Source of the DNA: Rhizobium sp. Q54
Lineage (GTDB): Bacteria; Bacteroidota; Bacteroidia; Flavobacteriales; Flavobacteriaceae
Assembly (NCBI GenBank): GCA_943328505.2
Contig: CALQAH020000014.1
Coordinates: forward strand, 1-45,519
Reading direction: 5' to 3'
Length of the DNA stretch: 45,519 nucleotides
Part shown: piece after piece, positions 35,926 through 44,914 of the stretch
Position numbering within the stretch: position 1 is the stretch's first letter
How the letters are laid out: each line of letters begins with the position of its first letter
Translations under genes and position numbers: made by a program
The notes under the pieces: model-generated
The model's input: the letters and a program-made list of their open reading frames with translations, nothing else
Database searches by the model: none
What the model was told of the DNA's origin: nothing

Positions 35926-36843
35926 CTATTTTTCTGGATTCCAGTAAATTTTAGCATCGTTTAATTTCATATAATTTTGATATTCTTCTGAAGTAAACCT
36001 TTTTTTATTTTTTACTATTTTAGGAAAATTGATTATTACATCCATCAAAGCCAAAAATACAGGTTTTATAACTTTAAAATCTCCTTTAAATATCTTATTT
36101 TTAAACTGCATAGCAATTGAATAACTCATTTTTTTTACGATTTCCAATTTTGGATAAAACATAAAAAAATTATACCAATCGGCGCGAAGTGCTCTTCTGT
36201 AGCGAAAACCAAAATCTTTATTGGCAATTGTTCTCGTTTTTAAATCAACTCGATGTTGAACTAAAATGTTTGGTAAATAATGAATTTCCCATTTATTTAT
36301 AAAAAGTTGCAATGCCGCAAAATTTTCTTCTCCATAAAATTCAAACCATTCAGGATAATTTGCTATTTCATTCCAAGCATTCATTCTCCATACGTGACCA
36401 CAACCAACAAAACTTTTTACAATTTGCGAGGTTTCTTTTGTAGCTTCGTTTTCTAATTTATTCTTGTTCCAATAGATTCGTAAAGCGAGTAAACCACATT
36501 TTAAATTTTCTGAAAAGTAGTTTTCTATTATTTCAATTGGATTTTCTGTTAAGAAATGGGCATCATCATCGAGTGAAATTGCATAATCAGCTGTTGTTTC
36601 ATTTAGCATTTTGTTTCTACAAAAAATATAGCCTTTAGACATTTCGTTTCTCAAGAGTAGAATACTAGGATAATAATTTTGAAGCATTTGCGAAGTTCCA
36701 TCGGTTGACCCATCGTCAAAAACAACACATGCAATATCATTTTTCTCTACTAAAGGCATTATTTTTTGGAGTGTAAGAAACAGATCCTCTCTTCTATTTT
36801 TAGTAGCAATCAACAATGAAATTTTTGTTTTTGGCAATGACAT
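35926..36843 (-). CDS. Glycosyltransferase family 2
   Basis: 305-residue GT-A enzyme. The N-terminal nucleotide site is SLLIATKNRREDLFLTLQK, VVFDDGSTDGTSQML; the metal site is AISLDDDAHFL; YGEENFAALQLF is the acceptor-side ED-like motif. It lies 20 nt upstream (on the map) of neuB and 17 nt from the ABC transporter gene, so it is in the same transcript. Specificity unknown. Confidence 0.9.
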   Translation of the reverse strand: MSLPKTKISLLIATKNRREDLFLTLQKIMPLVEKNDIACVVFDDGSTDGTSQMLQNYYPSILLLRNEMSKGYIFCRNKMLNETTADYAISLDDDAHFLTENPIEIIENYFSENLKCGLLALRIYWNKNKLENEATKETSQIVKSFVGCGHVWRMNAWNEIANYPEWFEFYGEENFAALQLFINKWEIHYLPNILVQHRVDLKTRTIANKDFGFRYRRALRADWYNFFMFYPKLEIVKKMSYSIAMQFKNKIFKGDFKVIKPVFLALMDVIINFPKIVKNKKRFTSEEYQNYMKLNDAKIYWNPEK

Positions 36844-36860
36844 CTTATAGATATAGATTT

Positions 36861-38660
36861 TTAAATTTCTTGTAACGCTACCATGGCAGCAAAAGTAGGC
36901 GATTTTTGTACTAAATCTTTAAAATTACCACTTGCATCAATTTTACCGTTTTTTAATAATAATATGGAATCGGCACTTTTTATAGTTGATAACCGATGTG
37001 CAATGATTATAATGGTTAATGATCCCTTTATTCTATCAATACTTTCTTGGATTAGTTTTTCGGTATGTGAATCAAGTGAAGAAGTTGCTTCGTCTAAAAT
37101 TAATAATTCTGTGTCTTTAAATAACTCTCTGGCAATTGACAATCTTTGTTTTTGGCCTCCAGACATGATTACTCCATTATCACCCAAGATAATATCTTCT
37201 TTTTCGTCTGTTCTCATTAAAAAATCTATCAAATCCACTTTATCGATTACTTCATTGAATTTTGACAAAGTCTTCTCATTCTTTTCCGCCCAAAATGTCA
37301 CATTATTAAAAAGTGTATCATTAAAAACTACAGTTTCTTGTGATATTAAGCCAATTTTACTTCTATATGAATTTAAATTATATTCATTTAAATCTATAGT
37401 ATCAATAAGTATCTTGCCCTTTTTTGGAAGTAACAAACCAGAAACTAAATTGACCAAAGTTGTTTTACCTGAACCACTTTTACCAACAATTGCTATTGTA
37501 GTATTTTTGGGTACTGTATAGGTAATATTCGTCAAGACTTCATTTTGATTTGAAAATTGAAAAGAAACATCATTAAACTCAATTTGATTTGAAAATCCAG
37601 AGAATTCTTTACCAGCAATTGTTTCCGTTTCTTTAGATAATTGTTTTTGAAACTCAACAATATGCTGAATAGAACCTACATATTTTAAAAATGCAGTCCA
37701 GCTTAATTGTACAGACATTAAACTATTAAATGCTCTATAAAAAAAGAGCAAACTAGGGAGTATTGCCGTTAATGAACCTCCAATAATATTAATTTGTATA
37801 AAAATGGCAACAACTAAAAAAAACACTACTATTGGCTCACGAATAGATAAAACTCGGGCGCTAATTTTACCCATTTTTATTTGATTCTTTTCAATATCAA
37901 TAATGGATTCCTTTAATTTATTGGAATAAATCAACATGGTTGCAGTTGATTTTAAATATTTGAAATTATTAACTTGCTGCATCAAAAGACTAGAAAGCGC
38001 ATTGTTTTTATTTGTAATTGAAAACGACAAGGTTTTGGATTGGCTGTAAAATCTTTGAAAAATAAACCTAGAAATCAAACCTCCAAAAATGATAATTAAG
38101 GTAAACTTTGAATTTACCCAAAATGACATCGAAATGTATACAAATATAAAAATTGAGTGTTGCAGAACGGAAATGTAATGGATATAAGCACTATTAATAT
38201 TTACCACTTCTGTTGTGAGTGAGTTTTGAATAGTTCCTAGGTCAGTTGTAATAAATTTAGTGTATTTCAAATTAGAAATTAAATTTAAAAGCTCAACTCT
38301 TAATTTAGTGATAAAAAAAGAATTTACTAAAATCCTATAATAAACATCTAAAAATCTAAAGAGAGCTTTTAAAACAAAAAATAATAACATTAATAATAAA
38401 ATGTTATTAATGGTAGGAGTAACGTTTATAAAGTCTAAAAATGATTGAAAATAAGAAGTTAACTTAGTACTTGCAGTGTTTGTAGTATTAGAAGCTAACT
38501 CAAAAAGAGGAATAAACATTGACAAACTCAATGCGTCTAACAGACTTACAAAAAAACTAAAAAGTACAACGTAAAAAAGTTTTGATTTTAAATATCTGTA
38601 AAAAAAAGTAAGATGTTCAAAGTAATTCTTTAGAAATTGAATAATCTTTTTCTTAATCAT
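36861..38660 (-). CDS. ABC transporter with fused permease and ATPase (PglK/MsbA-like lipid-linked oligosaccharide flippase)
   Basis: 599 residues from the ATG at 38660; an ATG at 38681 would add seven. Six membrane helices (about 30-330) precede an ABC ATPase domain with Walker A (VGKSGSGKTTL), signature MSGGQKQRLSIAREL, Walker B (LLILDEATSSLD) and the H-loop (IIAHRLSTI). The half-transporter shape and place in a glycan locus match PglK, which flips lipid-linked oligosaccharides. No MATE-like Wzx is seen in the window, so this is the most likely repeat-unit flippase. First gene of the second long transcript, with a candidate promoter at 38727. Confidence 0.86.
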   Translation of the reverse strand: MIKKKIIQFLKNYFEHLTFFYRYLKSKLFYVVLFSFFVSLLDALSLSMFIPLFELASNTTNTASTKLTSYFQSFLDFINVTPTINNILLLMLLFFVLKALFRFLDVYYRILVNSFFITKLRVELLNLISNLKYTKFITTDLGTIQNSLTTEVVNINSAYIHYISVLQHSIFIFVYISMSFWVNSKFTLIIIFGGLISRFIFQRFYSQSKTLSFSITNKNNALSSLLMQQVNNFKYLKSTATMLIYSNKLKESIIDIEKNQIKMGKISARVLSIREPIVVFFLVVAIFIQINIIGGSLTAILPSLLFFYRAFNSLMSVQLSWTAFLKYVGSIQHIVEFQKQLSKETETIAGKEFSGFSNQIEFNDVSFQFSNQNEVLTNITYTVPKNTTIAIVGKSGSGKTTLVNLVSGLLLPKKGKILIDTIDLNEYNLNSYRSKIGLISQETVVFNDTLFNNVTFWAEKNEKTLSKFNEVIDKVDLIDFLMRTDEKEDIILGDNGVIMSGGQKQRLSIARELFKDTELLILDEATSSLDSHTEKLIQESIDRIKGSLTIIIIAHRLSTIKSADSILLLKNGKIDASGNFKDLVQKSPTFAAMVALQEI

Positions 38661-38726
38661 TTTAGAGTAATTAAATAACATATTTTAATAATATAAAAGC
38701 TTTTCTAATTGCTTAAATATATTTTT

Positions 38727-38751
38727 CAAATTTAGAAAAAGAAAACGACAA
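38727..38751 (-). promoter_or_regulatory. Candidate promoter of the ABC-flippase/neu transcript
   Basis: On the minus strand a perfect TAnnTTTG box (TAAATTTG, 38734-38727) lies 66 nt upstream of the flippase ATG at 38660. The nearest upstream TTG (38751-38749) is only 14 nt away, shorter than usual. The -7 box is good, the -33 element weak. Confidence 0.45.
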
Positions 38752-38854
38752 TTCTGTATAAAATAAACTTTCTATTTCTAGAAAAAACTATTCCTTACGT
38801 TCAAAATAGTTTTATACTAAATAATATCGAATGTTAAAAAAATTAGCTAAATTA

Positions 38855-38881
38855 TAATTTTGTTTATTTTAATTAATTTTG
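38855..38881 (+). promoter_or_regulatory. Candidate cpsB promoter (two -7-like boxes)
   Basis: TAATTTTG occurs at 38855-38862 and again at 38874-38881, both exact matches to TAnnTTTG, 52-78 nt upstream of the cpsB start. Neither has a clear TTG at the standard distance. The 272-nt divergent region (38661-38932) is very AT-rich, so one or both may be chance. Confidence 0.35.
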
Positions 38882-38932
38882 AAAGCAATGGTAATATTTG
38901 CTTAATTTTAACCCAATTCTAAATTGTATATT

Positions 38933-39670
38933 TTGATTCATTTTTTAAAACCAAAATCTTTTCTTTCTGATTTAATTCCTGATAATTTCATCGATATTCA
39001 CTCTCATTTGCTTCCTGGCATTGATGATGGTGCTACTACAATTGACGATACCTTATCATTAATGACACAAATGAAAAGTTTTGGGATCGAGAATTTCATT
39101 ACAACTCCACATATTATAACCAATGTTTGGAATAATAATGAAGAAAGTATTCCAGTAAAATTTAATGAAACTAATATACTATTAGAAAACAAAATTGCAA
39201 TACAATCGTTTGGATATGCTGCAGAGTATATGATGGATTCTTTTTTTATGGAAAAAATTGAAAAACAGCAATTACTAACGTTAAAAGAAAAACACATCTT
39301 GGTAGAAATATCCTATTTGAGTCCTCCATTACAGCTTTATGATATTATTTTTGAACTACAATTATCCGGCTACAAACCGATATTTGCGCATCCCGAAAGG
39401 TATCTTTTTTACCATAATAATTTTAGTGAATATGAAAAATTAAAAAAGGCAGGATGCTTATTTCAACTGAACTTATTATCTACTGTTGGATATTACGGAA
39501 GTAATGTTGCCAAAATAGCAGGATTGTTATTGGAAAAAGGTTATATTGATTTTGTTGGTAGTGATGTACACCATCAAAATCATATTAATGCATTTACGCA
39601 AAAAGTTACCATAAAAAACCTAAAACCTCTTGAGGAAGTAATTTCGAATAATTTATTTTTTCTTAAATAA
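38933..39670 (+). CDS. Tyrosine-protein phosphatase CpsB/YwqE (PHP family)
   Basis: Manganese-dependent phosphatase of the PHP fold that dephosphorylates Wzc-type tyrosine kinases. The metal motifs are DIHSHLLPGIDDGA (about residues 21-34), TTPHI, FAHPERY and GSDVHH. No in-frame ATG exists before these motifs: an ATG at 38888 runs into a stop after five codons. A TTG start is therefore required, either 38924 or 38933; the latter gives the conventional IHFLKPKSFLSDLIPDNF start (245 aa). It is the only plus-strand gene in the locus, and its 3' end overlaps wzc by 18 nt. Confidence 0.9.
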   Translation: MIHFLKPKSFLSDLIPDNFIDIHSHLLPGIDDGATTIDDTLSLMTQMKSFGIENFITTPHIITNVWNNNEESIPVKFNETNILLENKIAIQSFGYAAEYMMDSFFMEKIEKQQLLTLKEKHILVEISYLSPPLQLYDIIFELQLSGYKPIFAHPERYLFYHNNFSEYEKLKKAGCLFQLNLLSTVGYYGSNVAKIAGLLLEKGYIDFVGSDVHHQNHINAFTQKVTIKNLKPLEEVISNNLFFLK

Positions 39671-42064
39671 CTTTTCTTTCCAAGTTTTCTTTTCAGAATC
39701 AGCTCCATAACCGTAGCCATAACCATAGCCATAGCCATAACCGTAACCATAGCCGTATCCGTAACCATATCCGTAACCATACGACCTTCTCCAAACGGAA
39801 TCATTCAATAGTATGGCCATATTGGGTAATTTCTTTTCTTCGTAGAAACTTTCTGCAATTTTCAATAATCGTTTATCCAGATAATTGGCACGCATAACAT
39901 AAATAAATAAGTCCGCATATTTTGCCACCAATAAGGTATCTGTTACAAGACTAACTGGTGCGGTATCTACTAAAATATAATCGTATTGTTTTTTTAGAGT
40001 CATAAACATTTCATCGACTTTTGGCGACATCAATAAATTTACTGGATTTGGAGGTATTAGACCTGATGGTAAAACATCAAAAGTATCAAAATTGTCTAAT
40101 TTTACAATATAATCTTGTAAGTTTTCGTTAGGTTTTGCCAGATAATTTGTTAACCCTTTTGAAGGAATATTTACATATTTATCAATTTTAGGATTTCTAA
40201 TATCCAAACCTATTAATAAAACTTTTTTTCCTGACAAAGCAATTGTACTGGCTAAATTAATGGCTATAAATGTTTTTCCTTCTTTTGGTAAAGTTGAAGT
40301 GATGAATATTGTTTTGGCTTGACCTTCAGAAACTGCATTTAGCATAAACTCTAAATTCGTTCTTACAATTCTAATTGCTTCTGCAGAACTTGATCGACTA
40401 CTTGCATTAATTAATTCATCTTGTGTTTCAGATTTTGGAATATCTCCCAAGAATGGAATTGATATTCTTGAATCAATATCTTGTCTGTTTTTAACTTTAG
40501 TATCTAATAAATCCCTTAGGAAAATAATTAAAAAAGGAATTAAAAATCCTAATGCTAAAGCTACAATTAAAATAACACTTCTGTTAGGTGAAACAGGATA
40601 ACTTGGTGCTTTTGCAGTATCAATTAGCTTTGCATTAGGAGCTGTTACAGCTAATGTAATTCCAATTTCTTCTCTTTTTTGCATTAAATATAAATACAAT
40701 GCTTCTTTAATTTTTTGCTGTCTTGCCAATACTGCAACTTCTCTTGTTTGCCCTGGTATTTTTAGAATTTTGCTATTAAGTGAATTATCTTGGTTTCTTA
40801 AATCTTGCCTTTTAATTTTAAGAGATTCCATTAAACGATTAAGACTTTCTTTAATACTGATTCTTGTATCGTCAAGTTGATTATTGAAATTAATAACGAT
40901 TCTGTTTTTCTGAGTACCGCCACTTAAAATTCTATTTCTTTCAATAAGAACAGAATTATATTGATTGATTAATGCTGATGCAGCGTTATCTTCTGGAATA
41001 ATATTACTTGGGATGATATCATCTTTAGAAGATTTTTTTAAATAATCAATCATAGAAGCAATCACTTTAACTTGTGTTTCTGTTTCTATTAAAGATTTTT
41101 CAAATACAGAAGAGTTTTCAACATATAATTTTGCGTCTGTATCAATTGATGTTAATCGTCCGGAAGTTAAAAATCTCTCTGTTCCTCTTTCAACATCACC
41201 AAGTTCTTGTGAAATAAAGTTAACCCTTTCATCAATAAATTTCTGGGTATTAGTGGACACATAATTTTTATCATCAATAGCATCTTGATTATATATCTCA
41301 ATAACATTATTTAACAAATCTTCGGCTTTTTTTGCAACTGGATCATTAAGAGACAATTCAACAACACTTGTACTTTTACTAATAGGATTGATTAATATAC
41401 TGCTTTTATATTTTTCAATAACATTAGCTAAATTGCTAATTTGAACTATTATATTTATTTCATTATAAGTTTTTAAAGAAAGCATTGGTTTTCTTGTAAC
41501 AACCATTTTGGAATTTTGCAAACGAATAATAGAACCATACTTGAATGTTCCTAATTTTTTTCCGTTTAATAACGCTAACTCAAACTTTTCATCAGAAATT
41601 GAGTTGATAAGATAGGTCTGATTGTTTTCATAAAATATTTCATTAGTTTCAAAGAAAGCAACTTCAATGGGACAATCTTTATATAACTCGACTCTTTTAA
41701 CACGACCTTCAGAGAAATAGGAGATATTAAAATTAAGTTTTTTTACTGCTTTACCAATAATATTTCTTGATTTGATAATTTCGATTTCATTATCAACATT
41801 GTTTTTTAAATTTTTGATTACACCTAATTCAGCAAATGCTGTCATTTCGGACTGGGCTCCACCTTTTCTCTCGTCTTTTACTAAAATTGTGGCAACAGCA
41901 TTATATTGAGGAACAGCATATCGTAAGTATAAAAAAGCAATAACTAAAGAAAGAAAAATTGCAATAAAAAACCATTTCCAATGCACTAAATATTTATCGA
42001 ATTGCTCTTTAAAATCGAAACTTTCTTCCTTTGGTTTTTTGTTTAAAGTAAAATGTTCTTGCAT
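39653..42064 (-). CDS. wzc: Wzc-like tyrosine autokinase and polysaccharide co-polymerase
   Basis: 803 residues. N-terminal Wzz/chain-length domain with membrane helix (about 25-45), long coiled-coil periplasmic part (about 250-430), second membrane helix (about 490-515) with the Pro-rich APSYPVSPN before it, then a cytoplasmic BY-kinase domain: Walker A (STLPKEGKTF), A' (LLIGLDIRNPK), Walker B (ILVDTAPVS). The C-terminus is a Tyr cluster of 13 Tyr-Gly repeats (39704-39781) followed by a basic tail. It controls chain length and export through Wza, encoded 1 nt upstream. The phosphatase gene faces it with an 18-nt 3' overlap. Confidence 0.94.
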   Translation of the reverse strand: MQEHFTLNKKPKEESFDFKEQFDKYLVHWKWFFIAIFLSLVIAFLYLRYAVPQYNAVATILVKDERKGGAQSEMTAFAELGVIKNLKNNVDNEIEIIKSRNIIGKAVKKLNFNISYFSEGRVKRVELYKDCPIEVAFFETNEIFYENNQTYLINSISDEKFELALLNGKKLGTFKYGSIIRLQNSKMVVTRKPMLSLKTYNEINIIVQISNLANVIEKYKSSILINPISKSTSVVELSLNDPVAKKAEDLLNNVIEIYNQDAIDDKNYVSTNTQKFIDERVNFISQELGDVERGTERFLTSGRLTSIDTDAKLYVENSSVFEKSLIETETQVKVIASMIDYLKKSSKDDIIPSNIIPEDNAASALINQYNSVLIERNRILSGGTQKNRIVINFNNQLDDTRISIKESLNRLMESLKIKRQDLRNQDNSLNSKILKIPGQTREVAVLARQQKIKEALYLYLMQKREEIGITLAVTAPNAKLIDTAKAPSYPVSPNRSVILIVALALGFLIPFLIIFLRDLLDTKVKNRQDIDSRISIPFLGDIPKSETQDELINASSRSSSAEAIRIVRTNLEFMLNAVSEGQAKTIFITSTLPKEGKTFIAINLASTIALSGKKVLLIGLDIRNPKIDKYVNIPSKGLTNYLAKPNENLQDYIVKLDNFDTFDVLPSGLIPPNPVNLLMSPKVDEMFMTLKKQYDYILVDTAPVSLVTDTLLVAKYADLFIYVMRANYLDKRLLKIAESFYEEKKLPNMAILLNDSVWRRSYGYGYGYGYGYGYGYGYGYGYGYGYGADSEKKTWKEKLFKKK
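39704..39781 (-). repeat. Hexanucleotide repeat coding 13 Tyr-Gly units in Wzc
   Basis: Thirteen consecutive TAY-GGN codon pairs at the 3' end of wzc. Codon use varies between units (TAT/TAC, GGT/GGA/GGC), so the DNA repeat is imperfect while the protein repeat is exact. The Tyr cluster is the expected autophosphorylation site of BY-kinases. Unit number could change in steps of two residues by slippage. Confidence 0.95.
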
Positions 42065-42065
42065 G

Positions 42066-42836
42066 TTAAAAAGTTCTTATTATTAAAAATATCGTTGTTA
42101 TGAGAGATAAAGCGGAAAGAGTTACTACTACGTTTGGACCAACTACTGAGGAATTTACTTTGGTTTTATTTGGCTGAACAACAATTAAATCATTCTGAGA
42201 CAAGTAATAATAGGGAGAATCTATAAAATCCGCATTGGTTATGTCAACTCTATTGTAAGTCTTTTTACCATCAATTTCTCGAATTATTAATATATTATTT
42301 CTCATCCCATAAATTGTCAAATCTCCAGCTTGACTTAAAGCCTCTAAAAGTGTTATTCTTTCACTAGCGATTTTATAGTTTCCAGGTTTAGTCACTTCCC
42401 CTAAAACAGAAATTTTGAAATTTAATATTCTAATATTTATAATTGGATTTGTAATATATTCTTTAACACTAGTTTCTATGCTTTTAACTGCTTCTGCTCT
42501 TGTTAATCCAGCTAATTTTATTTTTCCAATAATTGGAAATTGAATATTTCCATAGGAATCAATTAAATATGTTTTAATACCGTCTTGATTTTCATTTACT
42601 TGATAATTACCTTGTATTTGAGGCATATTGAAAGGAATTGTTAATTCCGGCTGCTCAGCAGAAACTATAATGCTTAACAAATCATCATTTTGCAATTTAG
42701 GCTCGTAATTAACGTTTTCATTACTACTATGTGAATCTATATCTTGCATATATACCACTTTTTTCCTTGAAGCACAGGAAAACAAAAGAATAGAAATAAA
42801 CAACAAAACAATTTTTAAAAAACTACTTGATTTCAT
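42066..42836 (-). CDS. wza: Wza-like outer membrane polysaccharide export lipoprotein
   Basis: 256 residues. The signal peptide ends in a lipobox (LLFSCAS, Cys21), so the protein is a lipoprotein. Poly_export domain (LQNDDLLSIIVSAEQPELTIPF, with YLIDSYGNIQFPIIGKIKLAGLTRAEA) and an SLBB-like domain (ISVLGEVTKPGNYKI, EALSQAGDLTIYGMRNNILI) are clear. A C-terminal hydrophobic segment (about 232-254) may span the outer membrane. Shorter than E. coli Wza, as usual in Bacteroidetes. It is 1 nt from wzc. Confidence 0.92.
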   Translation of the reverse strand: MKSSSFLKIVLLFISILLFSCASRKKVVYMQDIDSHSSNENVNYEPKLQNDDLLSIIVSAEQPELTIPFNMPQIQGNYQVNENQDGIKTYLIDSYGNIQFPIIGKIKLAGLTRAEAVKSIETSVKEYITNPIINIRILNFKISVLGEVTKPGNYKIASERITLLEALSQAGDLTIYGMRNNILIIREIDGKKTYNRVDITNADFIDSPYYYLSQNDLIVVQPNKTKVNSSVVGPNVVVTLSALSLITTIFLIIRTF

Positions 42837-42854
42837 AAAATATAATTAGGGTTG

Positions 42855-42862
42855 CAAATATA
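42855..42862 (-). promoter_or_regulatory. Candidate -7 box before wza
   Basis: TATATTTG (perfect TAnnTTTG) on the minus strand, 18 nt upstream of the wza ATG, inside the 68-nt gap after the dehydratase gene. No good upstream element, so an internal promoter is only possible. Confidence 0.3.
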
Positions 42863-42904
42863 TAAATTTTAACATTCGAAGTCTCTATTTATATAAAAAT
42901 AAAT

Positions 42905-44851
42905 TTAAGAATCAAGTGTTTCAAAAACTGAATTCATACTTTTAAATTCAGGAACTATAAATTTCATTTTAGAAACAATGTTCTCATTTGATTCTGATTT
43001 TGCAGATTTTATCAATTCGTTTATTGATTGATTGATTAGTTCAAAATCATCTAACTGCTCTTGCGCAATCATAATATTAGTATTGTGAGTTGGTAAAGTT
43101 TTTGAAGTATCGTTTAATAATTCTTCATATAATTTTTCTCCTGGTCGAAGTCCAATGATTTTAATTTTAATTTCTTTATCCGGCGTAAAACCCGCTAAAC
43201 GTATCATTTTTTTTGCCAGGTCAATTATTTTAACGGGGTCTCCCATGTTAAAAATATAAATCTCACCACCATTACCCATTGCCCCAGCTTCAAGCACGAG
43301 TTGACAGGCTTCTGGAATAGTCATAAAATATCTAATGATTTCTGGATGTGTTATAGTAATTGGTCCACCTTCTTGAATTTGTTTAGTAAATAATGGCACT
43401 ATTGACCCATTGGAACCTAAAACATTCCCAAATCTTGTGGTTATAAATTTAGTTGAATTATTTTTCTTGGGATTTACTAAATAATAATTTAACGATTGTA
43501 CATATTTCTCAGCAATACGCTTACTAGCTCCCATAACACTACTTGGATTAACTGCTTTATCTGTTGAAATCATCACAAATTTTTCAACCAAGTATTTGCT
43601 TGATAAGTCGGCTAAATTTTTAGTGCCAATTACATTAGTAAATATAGCTTGTGATGGATTTTCTTCCATCATTGGAACATGTTTATAGGCTGCGGCATGA
43701 TACACAAAATCGGGCTTAAATTTTTCAAAGACACGTTCAATTTCGTTATAGTCTTTGATATCTGCAAGAACTGTTTTTATTTTAATTTTTTCAGAAAACT
43801 CAGAAATCTCCAAATTAAGAGTATGCAATGGAGATTCTGCTTGATCAAGAATAATTATATTGTGGGGTGTAAAGGTTACAATCTGACGAACAATTTCACT
43901 ACCTATTGATCCTGCAGCACCTGTAATTAGAACTGTTTTACCTTTTATTTGAGAAGAAATTGACAGGTTATCTAAAATAATTGGGCTTCTTTCTAACAAA
44001 TCTTCAATGTCAAAATTCTTTAACTGATTTGAAATTTGATTTACATCTTCCCAATCCGCAATCAATGGTACTGAATATACTTTGAGATTGTATTCTAAAC
44101 ATTCTTCTACTATTGCAATAGTTTCCTCTTTGGTCAAACTTTTTTCAGCAATAATCAATGCTTCAGCATTCATGGATCTCAATATGACATGAATATCTTT
44201 GGTTTGATTAATGATTGGCAAATCCAAAATACTTTTCGAAGTTTTAACTTGTTTGAATTTATCAACAAACGCCACTAAATTAAATCGGCCTGGTTTTTCA
44301 GTTTTAAGCGCATTGGCAACAGAAATTGCATTGGCATCAGCACCATAAATAATTGCTCTTATTAATTGTTTTTGATTATCCCCATTCAAATATTTTTCGA
44401 AGAAATTTTTAACTAATATTCTAAATAGAAATAATAATAAAAATGAAATTACATAGGCAATTAATAATCCCGTAGATAAGAATACTTTTGGACCATAAAT
44501 AAAATTTATCGAAAAATTAAAAAAGATTAATATAAAATAGGAAGTTGAAGTAGCTACTAATAATTTTACTCCATCAATAAACGTTGAATGCCTAATAATT
44601 CCCGAATAGGTTCTATATAATAAAAAACTTAACGCATTTACAGAAACTATTATGCCGTTTTGATAAAATACATTGAGTTGTGTATAGAAATTTACATTTA
44701 AACTTGTAATAATAAAATAGGTAATGATATTAGCTACCATAACAATAAAAACATCAATACAAAAAATTATCCATCTTGGTAAATAACCAATATTTAGAAA
44801 TTTTTTATTTGAAATACTATTTTTTATTTCTTTAAAAATAGAGTTATCCAT
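42905..44851 (-). CDS. Membrane-bound nucleotide-sugar 4,6-dehydratase (PglF/WbpM/CapD-like)
   Basis: 648 residues. Four N-terminal membrane helices (about 25-145), a first Rossmann domain (about 160-290), then the catalytic SDR domain: VLITGAAGSIGSEIVRQI as NAD loop, VYHAAAYKHVPMMEENP, and MISTDKAVNPSSVMGASKRIAEKY. In this last block the usual SDR Tyr is replaced by Met, giving the Ser-Met-Lys triad typical of UDP-GlcNAc 4,6-dehydratases. It would make the UDP-4-keto-6-deoxy sugar used by a PglE-type aminotransferase, whose gene lies just upstream in transcription. Confidence 0.93.
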   Translation of the reverse strand: MDNSIFKEIKNSISNKKFLNIGYLPRWIIFCIDVFIVMVANIITYFIITSLNVNFYTQLNVFYQNGIIVSVNALSFLLYRTYSGIIRHSTFIDGVKLLVATSTSYFILIFFNFSINFIYGPKVFLSTGLLIAYVISFLLLFLFRILVKNFFEKYLNGDNQKQLIRAIIYGADANAISVANALKTEKPGRFNLVAFVDKFKQVKTSKSILDLPIINQTKDIHVILRSMNAEALIIAEKSLTKEETIAIVEECLEYNLKVYSVPLIADWEDVNQISNQLKNFDIEDLLERSPIILDNLSISSQIKGKTVLITGAAGSIGSEIVRQIVTFTPHNIIILDQAESPLHTLNLEISEFSEKIKIKTVLADIKDYNEIERVFEKFKPDFVYHAAAYKHVPMMEENPSQAIFTNVIGTKNLADLSSKYLVEKFVMISTDKAVNPSSVMGASKRIAEKYVQSLNYYLVNPKKNNSTKFITTRFGNVLGSNGSIVPLFTKQIQEGGPITITHPEIIRYFMTIPEACQLVLEAGAMGNGGEIYIFNMGDPVKIIDLAKKMIRLAGFTPDKEIKIKIIGLRPGEKLYEELLNDTSKTLPTHNTNIMIAQEQLDDFELINQSINELIKSAKSESNENIVSKMKFIVPEFKSMNSVFETLDS

Positions 44852-44870
44852 GTATTTATATTAGGGCAAA

Positions 44871-44903
44871 CAAATTTACTTAAATTTATGTAATTTTAAC
44901 AAA
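44871..44903 (-). promoter_or_regulatory. Promoter of the dehydratase-wza-wzc unit
   Basis: TTTG (44903-44900), a 21-nt spacer and a perfect TAAATTTG (44878-44871) on the minus strand, 19 nt upstream of the ATG. Both elements and spacing fit the Bacteroidetes consensus, one of the best matches in the window. Confidence 0.6.
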
Positions 44904-44914
44904 TAGTAGCTTAT

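Noticed and set aside
36883..37521. 212-codon plus-strand ORF opposite the ABC transporter
   Set aside because: Antisense to the ATPase domain, whose motifs are perfectly conserved on the minus strand; the plus frame has no recognisable protein features.
39704..39781. CRISPR-like tandem array
   Set aside because: Units are 6 nt, contiguous and in a coding frame; no spacers exist.
39580..39804. 74-codon minus-strand ORF rich in Met-Val-Ala at the end of wzc
   Set aside because: It is the alternate frame of the Tyr-Gly repeat; repetition makes a false open frame.
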